Positions 26,118 to 34,073 are shown, counted from the first letter of the stretch. The stretch is 64,000 nucleotides of DNA from JAEVLT01 sp964484065 (GCA_964484065.1 CAZAEW010000013.1:6573-70572); one strand, 5' to 3'. The notes: generated by a model from the letters alone, not told the origin. Program-made: numbers and translations.

Positions 26118-28052
26118 ATGTCAGATGTTGTTAAGTTAACGTTTCCGGATGGAGCGGTCAAGGAGTTTGCATTCGGAACAACGACTGAAGATGTTGCCGG
26201 ATCCATCAGTCCCGGCCTTAAGAAAAAAGCCATTGCCGGCAAATGGAACGGCCAGATGCTTGACTTGCGCCGCCCGATTCCCGGGGAAGGCTCATTAGAA
26301 ATTATTACACCTGATTCCAGCGAGGCATTAGAGGTGCTGCGCCACAGCACGGCACACCTTATGGCTCAGGCTGTGAAAAGACTTTATCCGGGTGTGAAAC
26401 TTGGTGTCGGTCCTGTTATTGAAAATGGTTTTTATTATGATCTGGACCTTGAAGAGTCTTTATCACCGGAAGACCTTCCAAAAATCGAAAAAGAAATGGC
26501 GAAAATAGTCAATGAAAACATCGAGGTTGTCCGCAAAGAGGTAAGCCGGAACGAAGCAGTCCAGCTTTATAAAGAAATCGGCGATGAGTACAAGCTCGAA
26601 CTGATTGAAGCGATCCCGGAAGATGAAACGGTTACCATCTACGAGCAGGGAGATTTCTTTGATCTTTGCCGCGGTGTTCATGTACCGTCAACCGGAAAAA
26701 TCAAAGAGTTTAAACTATTAAGTATTGCCGGCGCTTACTGGCGCGGAGACAGCGACAATAAAATGCTGCAGCGCATTTACGGCACAGCTTTCTTCAAAAA
26801 AGAAGATTTGGCTGAGCATCTGAGGCTTTTGGAAGAAGCAAAAGAGCGGGATCACCGCAAAATAGGCAAGGAATTAAGCTTGTTTACAACATCACAGTTA
26901 ATTGGGCAGGGGCTTCCATTATGGCTGCCTAAAGGAGCAACAATCCGCCGTATTGTTGAGCGGTATATTGTTGATAAGGAAGTAAGCTTAGGTTACGACC
27001 ATGTTTACACACCGATAATGGGAAGTGTAGATTTGTATAAAACATCCGGACACTGGGATCATTACCAAGAAGACATGTTCCCGGTAATGGATATGGATAA
27101 TGAGCAGCTCGTGCTTCGTCCAATGAACTGTCCGCACCACATGATGATTTACAAAAACGGTATACACAGCTACCGCGAACTTCCAATCCGGATAGCTGAA
27201 CTTGGGACAATGCACCGCTATGAAATGTCCGGTGCTTTATCAGGACTCCAGCGCGTTCGCGGAATGACATTAAATGATTCTCATATCTTTGTACGTCCGG
27301 ATCAAATCAAGGAAGAATTCCAGAGTGTTGTTCGTTTGATTTTGGACGTCTACAAAGACTTTAATATCACTGAATACTCTTTCCGGCTTTCTTATCGCGA
27401 CCCGCAGGATAAAGAGAAGTATTTCGATGATGATGCGATGTGGGAAAAAGCGCAAAGTATGCTGAAGAGTGCAATGGATGACCTTGGACTGGAATATTAT
27501 GAAGCAGAAGGGGAAGCTGCCTTCTATGGTCCGAAGCTTGATGTTCAAGTGAGAACCGCGCTTGGAAAAGACGAAACGCTGTCGACTGTTCAATTAGATT
27601 TCTTGCTGCCGGAACGTTTTGACTTAACGTATGTCGGTGAAGATGGCAAGCCGCATCGTCCGGTCGTCATTCACCGCGGTGTGGTTTCTACAATGGAACG
27701 ATTTGTAGCCTTCTTGATTGAAGAATACAAAGGTGCCTTCCCAACATGGCTGTCTCCGGTTCAGGTGCAGGTAATCCCTGTGTCGCCTGAAGTGCACTAT
27801 GAATATGCGAAAAAAGTTCAGGAACAGCTCAAGAGAGAGGGCTTCAGGGTTGAATTGGATGGACGAAACGAGAAAATCGGCTACAAGATCCGTGAAGCAC
27901 AAATGCAAAAGATTCCTTACATGCTCGTTGTCGGTGACAAGGAAGTCGACGAAAATGCAGTAAATGTTCGGAAATATGGAGAACAAAAATCAGAAACGGT
28001 TCCATTTGCTGACTTTATTGCGGCGCTTAAAGAGGAAGTTAAAAGAAGTTAG
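26118..28052 (+). CDS. thrS: Threonine-tRNA ligase
   Basis: Charges tRNA-Thr. Class II synthetase of 644 residues with TGS domain (~1-62), editing domain (~65-225; HSTAHLMAQAVKRLYP), catalytic core (~240-535) and HGTP anticodon-binding domain (~540-644). The zinc-ligand cysteine is C338 in MNCPHHM. Motif 2 (GTMHRYEMSGALSGLQRVRG) and motif 3 are intact. AAAGGAGG precedes the ATG. Expression is controlled by the T-box leader upstream. Confidence 0.97.
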   Translation: MSDVVKLTFPDGAVKEFAFGTTTEDVAGSISPGLKKKAIAGKWNGQMLDLRRPIPGEGSLEIITPDSSEALEVLRHSTAHLMAQAVKRLYPGVKLGVGPVIENGFYYDLDLEESLSPEDLPKIEKEMAKIVNENIEVVRKEVSRNEAVQLYKEIGDEYKLELIEAIPEDETVTIYEQGDFFDLCRGVHVPSTGKIKEFKLLSIAGAYWRGDSDNKMLQRIYGTAFFKKEDLAEHLRLLEEAKERDHRKIGKELSLFTTSQLIGQGLPLWLPKGATIRRIVERYIVDKEVSLGYDHVYTPIMGSVDLYKTSGHWDHYQEDMFPVMDMDNEQLVLRPMNCPHHMMIYKNGIHSYRELPIRIAELGTMHRYEMSGALSGLQRVRGMTLNDSHIFVRPDQIKEEFQSVVRLILDVYKDFNITEYSFRLSYRDPQDKEKYFDDDAMWEKAQSMLKSAMDDLGLEYYEAEGEAAFYGPKLDVQVRTALGKDETLSTVQLDFLLPERFDLTYVGEDGKPHRPVVIHRGVVSTMERFVAFLIEEYKGAFPTWLSPVQVQVIPVSPEVHYEYAKKVQEQLKREGFRVELDGRNEKIGYKIREAQMQKIPYMLVVGDKEVDENAVNVRKYGEQKSETVPFADFIAALKEEVKRS

Positions 28053-28128
28053 ATTCTGGAAAATGAATATTCCTATTGAAAAGCTTCATATTGTTTGTTA
28101 AAATATTTTTTGTTGTTAAAAATGTTGT

Positions 28129-28157
28129 TTGACTAATATCTTTGACTATGATATAGT
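28129..28157 (+). promoter_or_regulatory. infC-rpmI-rplT promoter
   Basis: TTGACT (28129-28134), 17-base spacer, TATAGT (28152-28157). The leader that starts near 28164 carries the L20-type structure. Confidence 0.65.
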
Positions 28158-28189
28158 TACAAAGGTAAAAATGAATATGTTTTTGGGAA

Positions 28190-28317
28190 AAGAAGAGGCA
28201 CCCGCTTCTCACCTGATTGACGCGATTTACGGCAGTTGGCAGGTTTACGTGAACGAATGACTGAAAATCATTATGATGTTTCGTAAAGTGTGGGTGAATT
28301 TTCATCCACACTTTTTT
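28190..28317 (+). ncRNA. L20-type autoregulatory leader of infC-rpmI-rplT
   Basis: The leader carries the conserved block AAGAGGCACCCGCTTCTCAC (28193-28212), recognisable from Bacillus L20 leaders. It ends with a terminator hairpin AAGTGTGGGTGAA/TTCATCCACACTT (28286-28313) with a T run. In B. subtilis ribosomal protein L20 binds this RNA and causes premature termination, lowering its own synthesis. Confidence 0.8.
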
Positions 28318-28444
28318 GTTTATGTATATGCTTATTAATCTTGCCGATTCAACTGGGTGTCAAAAGCTGGTGTGCTCTTAAGGGATCATTCTCACTCTTG
28401 ACCCGAATGTTGTATTCGTGATTATACCTTGGAGGTGGCTAATT

Positions 28445-28960
28445 ATTAGCAAAGATATGTTGTTAAACGAGGGCATTCGTGCTCGCGAACTGCGTTTGAT
28501 TGACCAAAATGGCGAGCAGTTGGGGATCAAATCAAAAAATGAAGCATTGGAGATTGCAGGAAGAGTGAATCTTGATTTAGTTCTTGTAGCACCAAATGCA
28601 AAACCTCCAGTAGCCCGGATTATGGACTATGGCAAATTTAAGTTTGAACAGCAGAAGAAAGAAAAAGAAGCACGAAAAAATCAAAAAATCATTACTACAA
28701 AAGAAGTTCGCCTAAGCCCAACAATTGATGAACATGATTTTAACACAAAGCTTCGCAATGCCATTAAATTTTTGGAAAAAGGCGATAAGGTAAAAGCATC
28801 GATCCGTTTTAAAGGACGTGCGATTACCCATAAAGAGATCGGACAACGTGTGTTGGACCGTTTTGCTGATGAGTGCAAAGAAGTTGCTACGGTCGAGTCA
28901 ACGCCAAAAATGGATGGCCGAAGCATGTTCTTGGTTTTAGCACCGAAAAACGACAAGTAA
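28445..28960 (+). CDS. infC: Translation initiation factor IF-3, AUU start
   Basis: Binds the 30S subunit and checks start codon and initiator tRNA. The frame has no suitable ATG: the first one (28457) lies 19 bases from the only Shine-Dalgarno. GGAGGTG (28431-28437) is seven bases before ATT at 28445, which is followed by AGC-AAA-GAT (Ser-Lys-Asp), the same ATT-Ser-Lys-Asp start known for Geobacillus stearothermophilus infC. This gives 171 residues. An AUU start makes infC self-regulating, because IF-3 discriminates against it. N-domain (NEGIRARELRLID), linker helix and C-domain (KGRAITHKEIGQRVL) are intact. Confidence 0.93.
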   Translation: MSKDMLLNEGIRARELRLIDQNGEQLGIKSKNEALEIAGRVNLDLVLVAPNAKPPVARIMDYGKFKFEQQKKEKEARKNQKIITTKEVRLSPTIDEHDFNTKLRNAIKFLEKGDKVKASIRFKGRAITHKEIGQRVLDRFADECKEVATVESTPKMDGRSMFLVLAPKNDK

Positions 28961-28977
28961 TAGGGAGGAATTCCAAA

Positions 28978-29178
28978 ATGCCAAAAATGAAAACTCACCG
29001 CGGCGCTGCAAAGCGTTTTAAGAAAACCGGTTCTGGAAAATTGAAACGTGACCATGCATATACAAGTCACTTATTTGCAAACAAATCTACAAAAGCTAAG
29101 CGGAAACTTCGCAAAGCAGCTGTTGTTTCTAAAGGTGATTTCAAACGCATTCGTCAATTGTTAGACAACATTAAGTAA
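28978..29178 (+). CDS. rpmI: 50S ribosomal protein L35
   Basis: Large-subunit ribosomal protein of 66 residues, very basic, beginning MPKMKTHRGAAKRFKKTGSG. The ATG at 28978 follows TAGGGAGGAA; the frame is open further upstream inside infC, but that part is not the gene. Second gene of the L20-controlled operon. Confidence 0.97.
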   Translation: MPKMKTHRGAAKRFKKTGSGKLKRDHAYTSHLFANKSTKAKRKLRKAAVVSKGDFKRIRQLLDNIK

Positions 29179-29217
29179 TCTCGAAACGGATCTCGATTTA
29201 TATAGGAGGGAAATTAC

Positions 29218-29577
29218 ATGCCACGTGTAAAAGGCGGTACAGTTACTCGCAAGCGTCGTAAAAAAGTTCTTAAATTAGCAAAAGGTTATTTCGGTTCTAA
29301 ACATACATTATATAAAGTTGCTAACCAACAGGTTATGAAATCTTTAATGTATGCGTTCCGTGACCGTCGTCAGAAAAAACGCGACTTCCGCAAACTTTGG
29401 ATCACTCGTATCAATGCGGCAGCTCGTATCAACGGTCTTTCTTACAGCCGTTTAATGCACGGTTTAAAACTTGCTGGTATCGAAGTAAACCGCAAGATGC
29501 TTGCTGACTTAGCAATCAACGATGCAAACGCATTTGCTGAATTAGCAAACGCTGCAAAAGCGCAATATAACAAGTAA
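29218..29577 (+). CDS. rplT: 50S ribosomal protein L20
   Basis: Binds 23S rRNA early in large-subunit assembly and also represses its own operon through the infC leader. It is 119 residues, with the basic N-terminal extension (MPRVKGGTVTRKRRKKVLKL) and globular C-terminal domain (GLKLAGIEVNRKMLADLAI). GGAGGGAAATTAC precedes the ATG. Last gene of the operon before a terminator. Confidence 0.97.
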   Translation: MPRVKGGTVTRKRRKKVLKLAKGYFGSKHTLYKVANQQVMKSLMYAFRDRRQKKRDFRKLWITRINAAARINGLSYSRLMHGLKLAGIEVNRKMLADLAINDANAFAELANAAKAQYNK

Positions 29578-29587
29578 TCATTAAAAT

Positions 29588-29620
29588 AGCCATTCTCTCA
29601 CTCAAGAGGATGGCTTTTTC
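29588..29620 (+). terminator. infC-rpmI-rplT terminator
   Basis: AGCCATTCTCT pairs (with G-T pairs) with AGAGGATGGCT, followed by TTTTTC. Confidence 0.85.
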
Positions 29621-29629
29621 TTATAAGAT

Positions 29630-29731
29630 AAGAAAGTATAAGTTTAGATTTCGAGAAATGTCTAGCTTCAGCGCCTAGCCCCTCAGGGTCAAATAACCTT
29701 CGGGGCTGAGCAAGGCGCTTGCGCTTTTCTT
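29630..29731 (+). repeat. Modular intergenic repeat, copy C (short form)
   Basis: Shares its edges with copies A (44029-44291, inverted) and B (48631-48813): AAGAAAGTATA on the left, CTTGCGCTTTTCTT on the right. Inside are TCTAGCTTCA, then GCGCCTAGCCCCTCAGGGTC and CTTCGGGGCTGAGC, which can fold into a hairpin. Non-coding. It ends 15 bases before the ysdA start. Confidence 0.8.
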
Positions 29732-29746
29732 ATATGGGGGTGCCAG

Positions 29747-30019
29747 ATGGAGATAGAAACTCTTATTGTATATTGGTATTTAGGAATTAATATATTTGGC
29801 TTATTTTTAATGAAAGCGGATAAAAATAGAGCTATTAACCACAAATATCGTATCCCGGAAAAAAATTTATGGATCACTGCGCTAATCGGCGGAGCGGTGG
29901 GAACAACATTCGGAATGCAGCTCTTTCATCATAAAACAAAGCACATTTCTTTTAAAATTGGTTTTCCAATTTTGGCGGTAATCGAGCTGATCTTTTTCCT
30001 TTTATTTTTATTTCATTAA
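29747..30019 (+). CDS. ysdA: DUF1294 family membrane protein YsdA
   Basis: Small membrane protein of unknown function (90 residues), found directly after rplT in Bacillus. It has an N-terminal hydrophobic segment, then the family motif MKADKNRAINHKYRIPEKNL, a second segment (ITALIGGAVGTTFGMQLFHH, then HKTKH) and a C-terminal hydrophobic helix. TATGGGGG lies upstream, directly against repeat copy C. The 3' end overlaps the convergent ysdB by 12 bases. Confidence 0.85.
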   Translation: MEIETLIVYWYLGINIFGLFLMKADKNRAINHKYRIPEKNLWITALIGGAVGTTFGMQLFHHKTKHISFKIGFPILAVIELIFFLLFLFH

Positions 30020-30388
30020 TTCATAAAAAGGGTTATGCCAATTAATTTTCGCTTTAGGGTACTGCTTGAGGATTTTTTGTTCAATAAAAAAGAAATCGTT
30101 TCGAGCCAATCGTTCTAAATTGGTATAATCGTGCATCCAAATAAAAATAGTATCGACCTCGAAGGAATTCTCGCCTGTGCCCAGGTGTTTTTCACCTTCA
30201 AAAATGGCGCCTTTAAAGGTGAGAAGAAAGTTTTTTCGAACATTGTTCTTGTTATCGACCATATAAAACCGTTTTTGTTTCACTGCCTGTCTAAACTTTC
30301 GGTTTGGCTTCAGAGTGGTTTTAAGGAATAAATATAGAAGAAAAAGGATGAGCCCGAGGAGAATACCACGCATAATCCAAGCCATCAT
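30008..30388 (-). CDS. ysdB: YsdB family sigma-W-regulon protein
   Basis: Protein of 126 residues with one N-terminal membrane helix (residues ~4-24), then a cytosolic or surface domain with KKR-rich and FLLTFKGAIFEGEKHLGTGE segments typical of YsdB. Function unknown; in B. subtilis it belongs to the sigma-W envelope-stress regulon. GGAGG precedes a doublet of ATGs (30388 and 30385); I used the first. A strong sigma-W-type promoter lies upstream (30416-30441). Confidence 0.8.
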   Translation of the reverse strand: MMAWIMRGILLGLILFLLYLFLKTTLKPNRKFRQAVKQKRFYMVDNKNNVRKNFLLTFKGAIFEGEKHLGTGENSFEVDTIFIWMHDYTNLERLARNDFFFIEQKILKQYPKAKINWHNPFYELMK

Positions 30389-30415
30389 ACCAGCCTCCGT
30401 ATTGTTTTCTAATCA

Positions 30416-30441
30416 TACGAATCAGTCAAAAAAAAGTTTCA
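30416..30441 (-). promoter_or_regulatory. Sigma-W-type promoter for ysdB
   Basis: On the minus strand TGAAAC, 16 bases, CGTA: the ECF sigma-W consensus. It lies 28 bases upstream of the ysdB start. Confidence 0.8.
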
Positions 30442-30490
30442 TCTTTGTCTCAAGTTATGGTAATTTTGCTTTAGAAAGGATGATGGAATC

Positions 30491-30982
30491 ATGAAATTTG
30501 CGAAATTGTTTGCTATGCAGGCGGCACTTGACCGTTATATTGAGGAAAACCACCAACTACAGAATGAGGATCTCTTTGACCGAAAAATACTTGCCCTTCT
30601 CGTAGAGATTGGGGAGCTTGCCAATGAAACGAGAAGTTTTAAGTTTTGGAGCGTAAAACCTTCTTCAGAGAAACAAGTGATCTTAGAGGAGTTTGTGGAC
30701 GGGATTCATTTTATTTTATCGTTGGGAATTGAATGCGCCTTTGATAAGCAGCCGCTTGAACTTGAGGAACAACAAACGGAGCTTGAGGTCAATGAACTGT
30801 TCCTGGAAATATATGAACGAGTCAGCACTTTTAGGAAGACAAGAAGTCTGAGTCATTATTTAGAGGTCATTAAATATTATTTACAATTGGGGGCCAAGCT
30901 TGGCATCAGCTTTCAAGAATTGGAGAAGGCTTATGTTGACAAGAATGAAGTCAATTACAAGCGGCAGCAAAACAGCTATTAA
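30491..30982 (+). CDS. dUTPase-family all-alpha NTP pyrophosphatase
   Basis: Probable dimeric-type dUTP diphosphatase, which keeps uracil out of DNA. It is 163 residues and all-helical. The metal-binding pairs expected of the dUTPase_2/MazG-like fold are visible: EIGELANETRSFKFWS (ExxE motif) and ILEEFVDGIHFILSLGIE (ExxD motif). It begins with KFAKLFAMQAALDRYIEEN. It lies alone between ysdB (divergent) and ysdC. Substrate specificity is inferred from family motifs only. Confidence 0.8.
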   Translation: MKFAKLFAMQAALDRYIEENHQLQNEDLFDRKILALLVEIGELANETRSFKFWSVKPSSEKQVILEEFVDGIHFILSLGIECAFDKQPLELEEQQTELEVNELFLEIYERVSTFRKTRSLSHYLEVIKYYLQLGAKLGISFQELEKAYVDKNEVNYKRQQNSY

Positions 30983-31049
30983 TTTGAAAGCCGGCTATCT
31001 CAATGGGTATAATAGTCAATGTACATAAAAATTAGAGGGGGTCTATCGG

Positions 31050-32135
31050 GTGGCAATTTTCGATGAAACATTAACGATGTTAAAAGAGTTAACCGATGCT
31101 AAAGGAGTTCCTGGCAACGAACGTGAAGTTCGCGAAGTAATGAAAAAATACATAGAGCCATATGCTGATGAAGTCACGACAGATGGTTTAGGAAGTTTGA
31201 TTGCTAAAAAGTCTGGAAAAGAAGACGGACCAAGAGTCATGGTTGCCGGACATTTGGACGAAGTCGGTTTTATGGTTACCCAAATTGATGATAAAGGATT
31301 CCTGCGTTTTCAGCCTGTCGGCGGCTGGTGGTCGCAGGTCATGCTGGCGCAGCGCGTTACGATTATTACTAAAAAAGGGGATGTAACGGGAATTATCGGC
31401 TCGAAACCTCCGCATATTTTATCGGCGGAAGCTAGGAAAAAGCCGGTTGAAATCAAAGACATGTTTATTGATATTGGTGCCTCAAGCCGGGAGGAAGCAA
31501 CAGAGTGGGGTGTCCGGCCGGGAGACATGGTTGTTCCTTATTTTGAGTTTACTGTTATGAATAATGAAAAAATGCTTCTTGCAAAAGCATGGGATAACCG
31601 GATTGGCTGTGCAATTGCGATTGAAGTGTTAAAAAGGTTAAAGGATGAGGAACATCCAAATGTGGTTTTTGGAGTCGGGACCGTTCAAGAAGAAGTTGGA
31701 ACCCGTGGCGCTAAGACAGCTGCTGCAAAAATTAATCCGGATATTGGCTTTGCCCTTGATGTCGGAATTGCCGGAGATACTCCGGGGGTAACAGAAAAAG
31801 AGGCACTAGGGAAAATGGGCAAAGGTCCGCAGATTATTTTGTATGATGCATCACTTGTTTCACACAAAGGTTTGCGTGATTTTATCACAGATACAGCCGA
31901 TGAGTTGAACATTCCATACCAATTTGATGCGATTCCAGGTGGAGGCACGGATGCTGGGTCGATTCATTTGGCACATAGCGGAGTTCCTTCGATTGCGATC
32001 ACGATTGCAACAAGATATATTCATTCCCATGCGGCAATGCTTCATCGCGATGACTTTGAAAACGCGGTTAAACTGATTGTTGAAGTCGTTAAGCGGCTCG
32101 ATCGGGAAACAGTAAATAAAATTACGTTTGAATAG
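31050..32135 (+). CDS. ysdC: M42 family metallopeptidase YsdC
   Basis: Putative dinuclear metal aminopeptidase of the M42 family (older annotations call it an endoglucanase). The metal and catalytic segments are present: AGHLDEVGFMV, KAWDNRIGC, VQEEVGTRGA, ALDVGIAGDT and a C-terminal ATRYIHSHAAM. It is 361 residues, the same length as B. subtilis YsdC. The start is GTG with AGAGGGGG upstream. It is followed by a strong terminator. Confidence 0.92.
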   Translation: MAIFDETLTMLKELTDAKGVPGNEREVREVMKKYIEPYADEVTTDGLGSLIAKKSGKEDGPRVMVAGHLDEVGFMVTQIDDKGFLRFQPVGGWWSQVMLAQRVTIITKKGDVTGIIGSKPPHILSAEARKKPVEIKDMFIDIGASSREEATEWGVRPGDMVVPYFEFTVMNNEKMLLAKAWDNRIGCAIAIEVLKRLKDEEHPNVVFGVGTVQEEVGTRGAKTAAAKINPDIGFALDVGIAGDTPGVTEKEALGKMGKGPQIILYDASLVSHKGLRDFITDTADELNIPYQFDAIPGGGTDAGSIHLAHSGVPSIAITIATRYIHSHAAMLHRDDFENAVKLIVEVVKRLDRETVNKITFE

Positions 32136-32148
32136 GACTAAATCGTGC

Positions 32149-32186
32149 GAATCTCCGGACATTTTTGCCCGGAGATTCATTTTTTA
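32149..32186 (+). terminator. ysdC terminator
   Basis: GAATCTCCGG pairs with CCGGAGATTC, then ATTTTTTAG. Confidence 0.9.
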
Positions 32187-32273
32187 GCTGAGCAGATGGG
32201 GTTTGGGGGGATTTTTCGAAAGGTTTTAAGCTCTCTGCAAGATTATGAGGGGGATTCTATAAATTTTGATTAG

Positions 32274-32378
32274 AATTCTACGAAGTTCACAGGCAATTCT
32301 ACAAAGTTCACAAGGAATTCTACAAAGTTCACAAGGAATTCTACAAAGTTCACAGGCAATTCTACATACTTCACAATT
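32274..32378 (+). repeat. 21-bp tandem repeat, five units before the assembly gap
   Basis: Five head-to-tail 21-base units start at 32274, 32295, 32316, 32337 and 32358, with core AATTCTACAAAGTTCACA followed by GGC or AGG; the last unit diverges (ACATACTTCACAATT). The 21-base period keeps frame, and an open frame runs through it, but there is no ribosome-binding site, so I treat it as non-coding. The array touches the gap, so the true copy number is unknown. Confidence 0.9.
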
Positions 32379-32391
32379 TTGTCACCGTTTC

Positions 32392-32491
32392 NNNNNNNNN
32401 NNNNNNNNNNNNNNNNNNNNNNNNNNNNNNNNNNNNNNNNNNNNNNNNNNNNNNNNNNNNNNNNNNNNNNNNNNNNNNNNNNNNNNNNNNN
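32392..32491. other. Assembly gap, exactly 100 N
   Basis: A run of 100 N is a conventional placeholder for a gap of unknown length, not a measured distance. It sits in the tandem repeat region. Confidence 0.99.
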
Positions 32492-32546
32492 AATTCTACA
32501 AAGTTCACAGGCAATTCTACATACTTCACAATTTTGTCACCGTTTC
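32492..32546 (+). repeat. Tandem repeat continuation after the gap (duplicate of 32337-32391)
   Basis: The first 55 bases after the gap are identical to the last 55 before it: one full unit, the divergent unit, then TTGTCACCGTTTC. Either the array is longer or duplicated, or two contig ends overlap and were not merged. Confidence 0.9.
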
Positions 32547-32560
32547 ACACATACCGGGCC

Positions 32561-32600
32561 AAAACTAAAACAAGAGCTGCCATACAGGCAGCCCTGTTTT
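32561..32600 (-). terminator. sspI terminator
   Basis: Read on the minus strand: AACAGGGCTGCC and GGCAGCTCTTGTT pair around TGTAT, followed by TTAGTTTT. Confidence 0.75.
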
Positions 32601-32606
32601 TCAGCA

Positions 32607-32816
32607 TCAGCCTTTCAGTCCGCTTTCCAAAGTCTGAAGCATATCTTTCTTTTCCTGTTCCGATGAATTTTTCCAAATGACCTCAAATAAAACGCCTAGA
32701 CCAGGGAGCATTTTCTCCTCACCGGTGGATATTGCATCGACAATGGTATCTTCTAATTGATCCTGAGTATTGTTGGAAACATTATGCATGATGGCATTTC
32801 GTAAATTTAGGTTCAT
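32607..32816 (-). CDS. sspI: Small acid-soluble spore protein SspI
   Basis: Minor spore-core protein made in the forespore. It is 69 residues from the ATG at 32816 (AAGGAG eight bases upstream); a GTG at 32825 is less likely. The family sequence is clear: MNLNLRNAIMHNVSN, TIVDAISTGEEKMLPGLGVL, FEVIWKNS. Relatives are under forespore sigma-G control; I could not find a convincing sigma-G promoter here. Confidence 0.94.
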   Translation of the reverse strand: MNLNLRNAIMHNVSNNTQDQLEDTIVDAISTGEEKMLPGLGVLFEVIWKNSSEQEKKDMLQTLESGLKG

Positions 32817-32924
32817 GAATTGCACTCCTTACCCGTTTTTCTTTATTATCTGCTGACTTTGGATTTAATATGTATTTGAGCTATAATTAAAAATTAGAAG
32901 CTTTAAGAAAAAGGAGATACAGTT

Positions 32925-33683
32925 TTGAAGCAGATTCAATCGATTAAAAATCCACAGATAAAACAATGGAAAAAACTTTTAACCAAAAAAGAACGTGATA
33001 AAACGGGAACATTTATAATAGAAGGTTTTCATCTCGTCGAGGAAGCCTTAAAAAATGCGGAACAGATCTTAGAAATCATTGTCTCGGAAAAAGTCGGACT
33101 GCCTCCGCGTATGGATTTTGGATCGGTGCCCGTTACGTTAGTGACGGATGAGATTTCAGGCGAGCTTTCCGATACGGAAGCACCTCAAGGGATTTATGCG
33201 ATATGCAGGCAGACTGAAAGCAGTCATTCTCTGGCAAACGCTAAATCACTTTTATTGATTGATGCTGTCCAGGATCCCGGAAACCTTGGGACGATGATCC
33301 GAACGGCAGATGCTGCCGGGATTGATGGTGTTATTGTCGGTCGCGGCAGTGTGGATATTTTCAACTCGAAGGTCTTACGCTCGGCGCAGGGAAGTCATTT
33401 TCATCTTCCTATTGTCAGGGGGGATTTGAATGATTGGATTGATACCCTAAAGGAACGAAACATTCCTGTTTTCGGTACGGCCTTAGAGCAGGCAAGCATC
33501 TATACTGAGACAGACCCTCAGGAACAATTTGCTCTCATTGTCGGAAATGAAGGCAGCGGAATTCAAAAAGAAATATTAGAAAAAACATCGCTGAATCTTT
33601 ATATTCCAATTTACGGGCAGAGTGAATCATTAAACGTTGCAGTTGCGGCAGGAATCTTGTTGTACCATTTAAAAAAAATTTAA
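32925..33683 (+). CDS. rlmP: SPOUT-class rRNA 2'-O-methyltransferase (YsgA/RlmP type)
   Basis: TrmH-like RNA methyltransferase of 252 residues. The N-terminal substrate-binding domain (IKNPQIKQWKKLLTKKERDK) is followed by the SPOUT fold with the three motifs: DPGNLGTMIRTADAAG, IVGNEGSGI and IPIYGQSESLNVAVAAGILL, which form the SAM-binding knot. The orthologue at this locus in B. subtilis, YsgA, methylates G2553 of 23S rRNA; the same target is inferred. The start is TTG with AAAGGAGAT upstream. It lies just before the pheST leader. Confidence 0.87.
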   Translation: MKQIQSIKNPQIKQWKKLLTKKERDKTGTFIIEGFHLVEEALKNAEQILEIIVSEKVGLPPRMDFGSVPVTLVTDEISGELSDTEAPQGIYAICRQTESSHSLANAKSLLLIDAVQDPGNLGTMIRTADAAGIDGVIVGRGSVDIFNSKVLRSAQGSHFHLPIVRGDLNDWIDTLKERNIPVFGTALEQASIYTETDPQEQFALIVGNEGSGIQKEILEKTSLNLYIPIYGQSESLNVAVAAGILLYHLKKI

Positions 33684-33699
33684 AATATCCCGCTGTTAT

Positions 33700-33728
33700 T
33701 TGAAAGTGTTGAATGATTAGTATATAAT
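33700..33728 (+). promoter_or_regulatory. pheST promoter
   Basis: TTGAAA (33700-33705), 17 bases, TATAAT (33723-33728), just after rlmP. Confidence 0.75.
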
Positions 33729-33734
33729 AGTTAG

Positions 33735-34007
33735 CAAATTGTTCATATTAAAACATTGACGGAGAAAAGTACCTTGCAGATGACCATTTAGGGAGAAAGT
33801 GCCGCGACTGAAAGCACTTTTATGGAAATAGCAGGAGAAGTTCACCTCCCGAGTTGGCATCGGGACCATTTCGAAAATGAAATGTAAAGATGCTCCGGCA
33901 GAAGCCGTTATCCGAATGAAGCGAACACATTCGTGTGAAAATAAATGTGTTTAAAAGGGTGGTACCGCGAATAAACCTCGTCCCTTACCAGGGATGGGGT
34001 TTTTTTA
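33735..34007 (+). ncRNA. T-box leader (phenylalanine) upstream of pheST
   Basis: T-box sequence AAGGGTGGTACCGCG (33955-33969) with the terminator AACCTCGTCCCT/AGGGATGGGGTT and a T run (about 33974-34007). The probable specifier codon is TTC (Phe) at 33841-33843, followed by ACCTCC. Uncharged tRNA-Phe should promote read-through into pheS. Confidence 0.93.
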
Positions 34008-34073
34008 TTTTTTGGAATCCTGCCCGAATATTGCAGTCATTCGAATGTGATAAATAGTCAAGGAGGAATTAGA

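Noticed and set aside
32274..32378. CRISPR array
   Set aside because: The units are head-to-tail without spacers and there are no cas genes in the window.
32266..32568. Open frame through the tandem repeat and the N run, with ILQSSQG-type repeats
   Set aside because: It exists only because the 21-base unit is a multiple of three and N does not create stops; there is no ribosome-binding site or start of merit.
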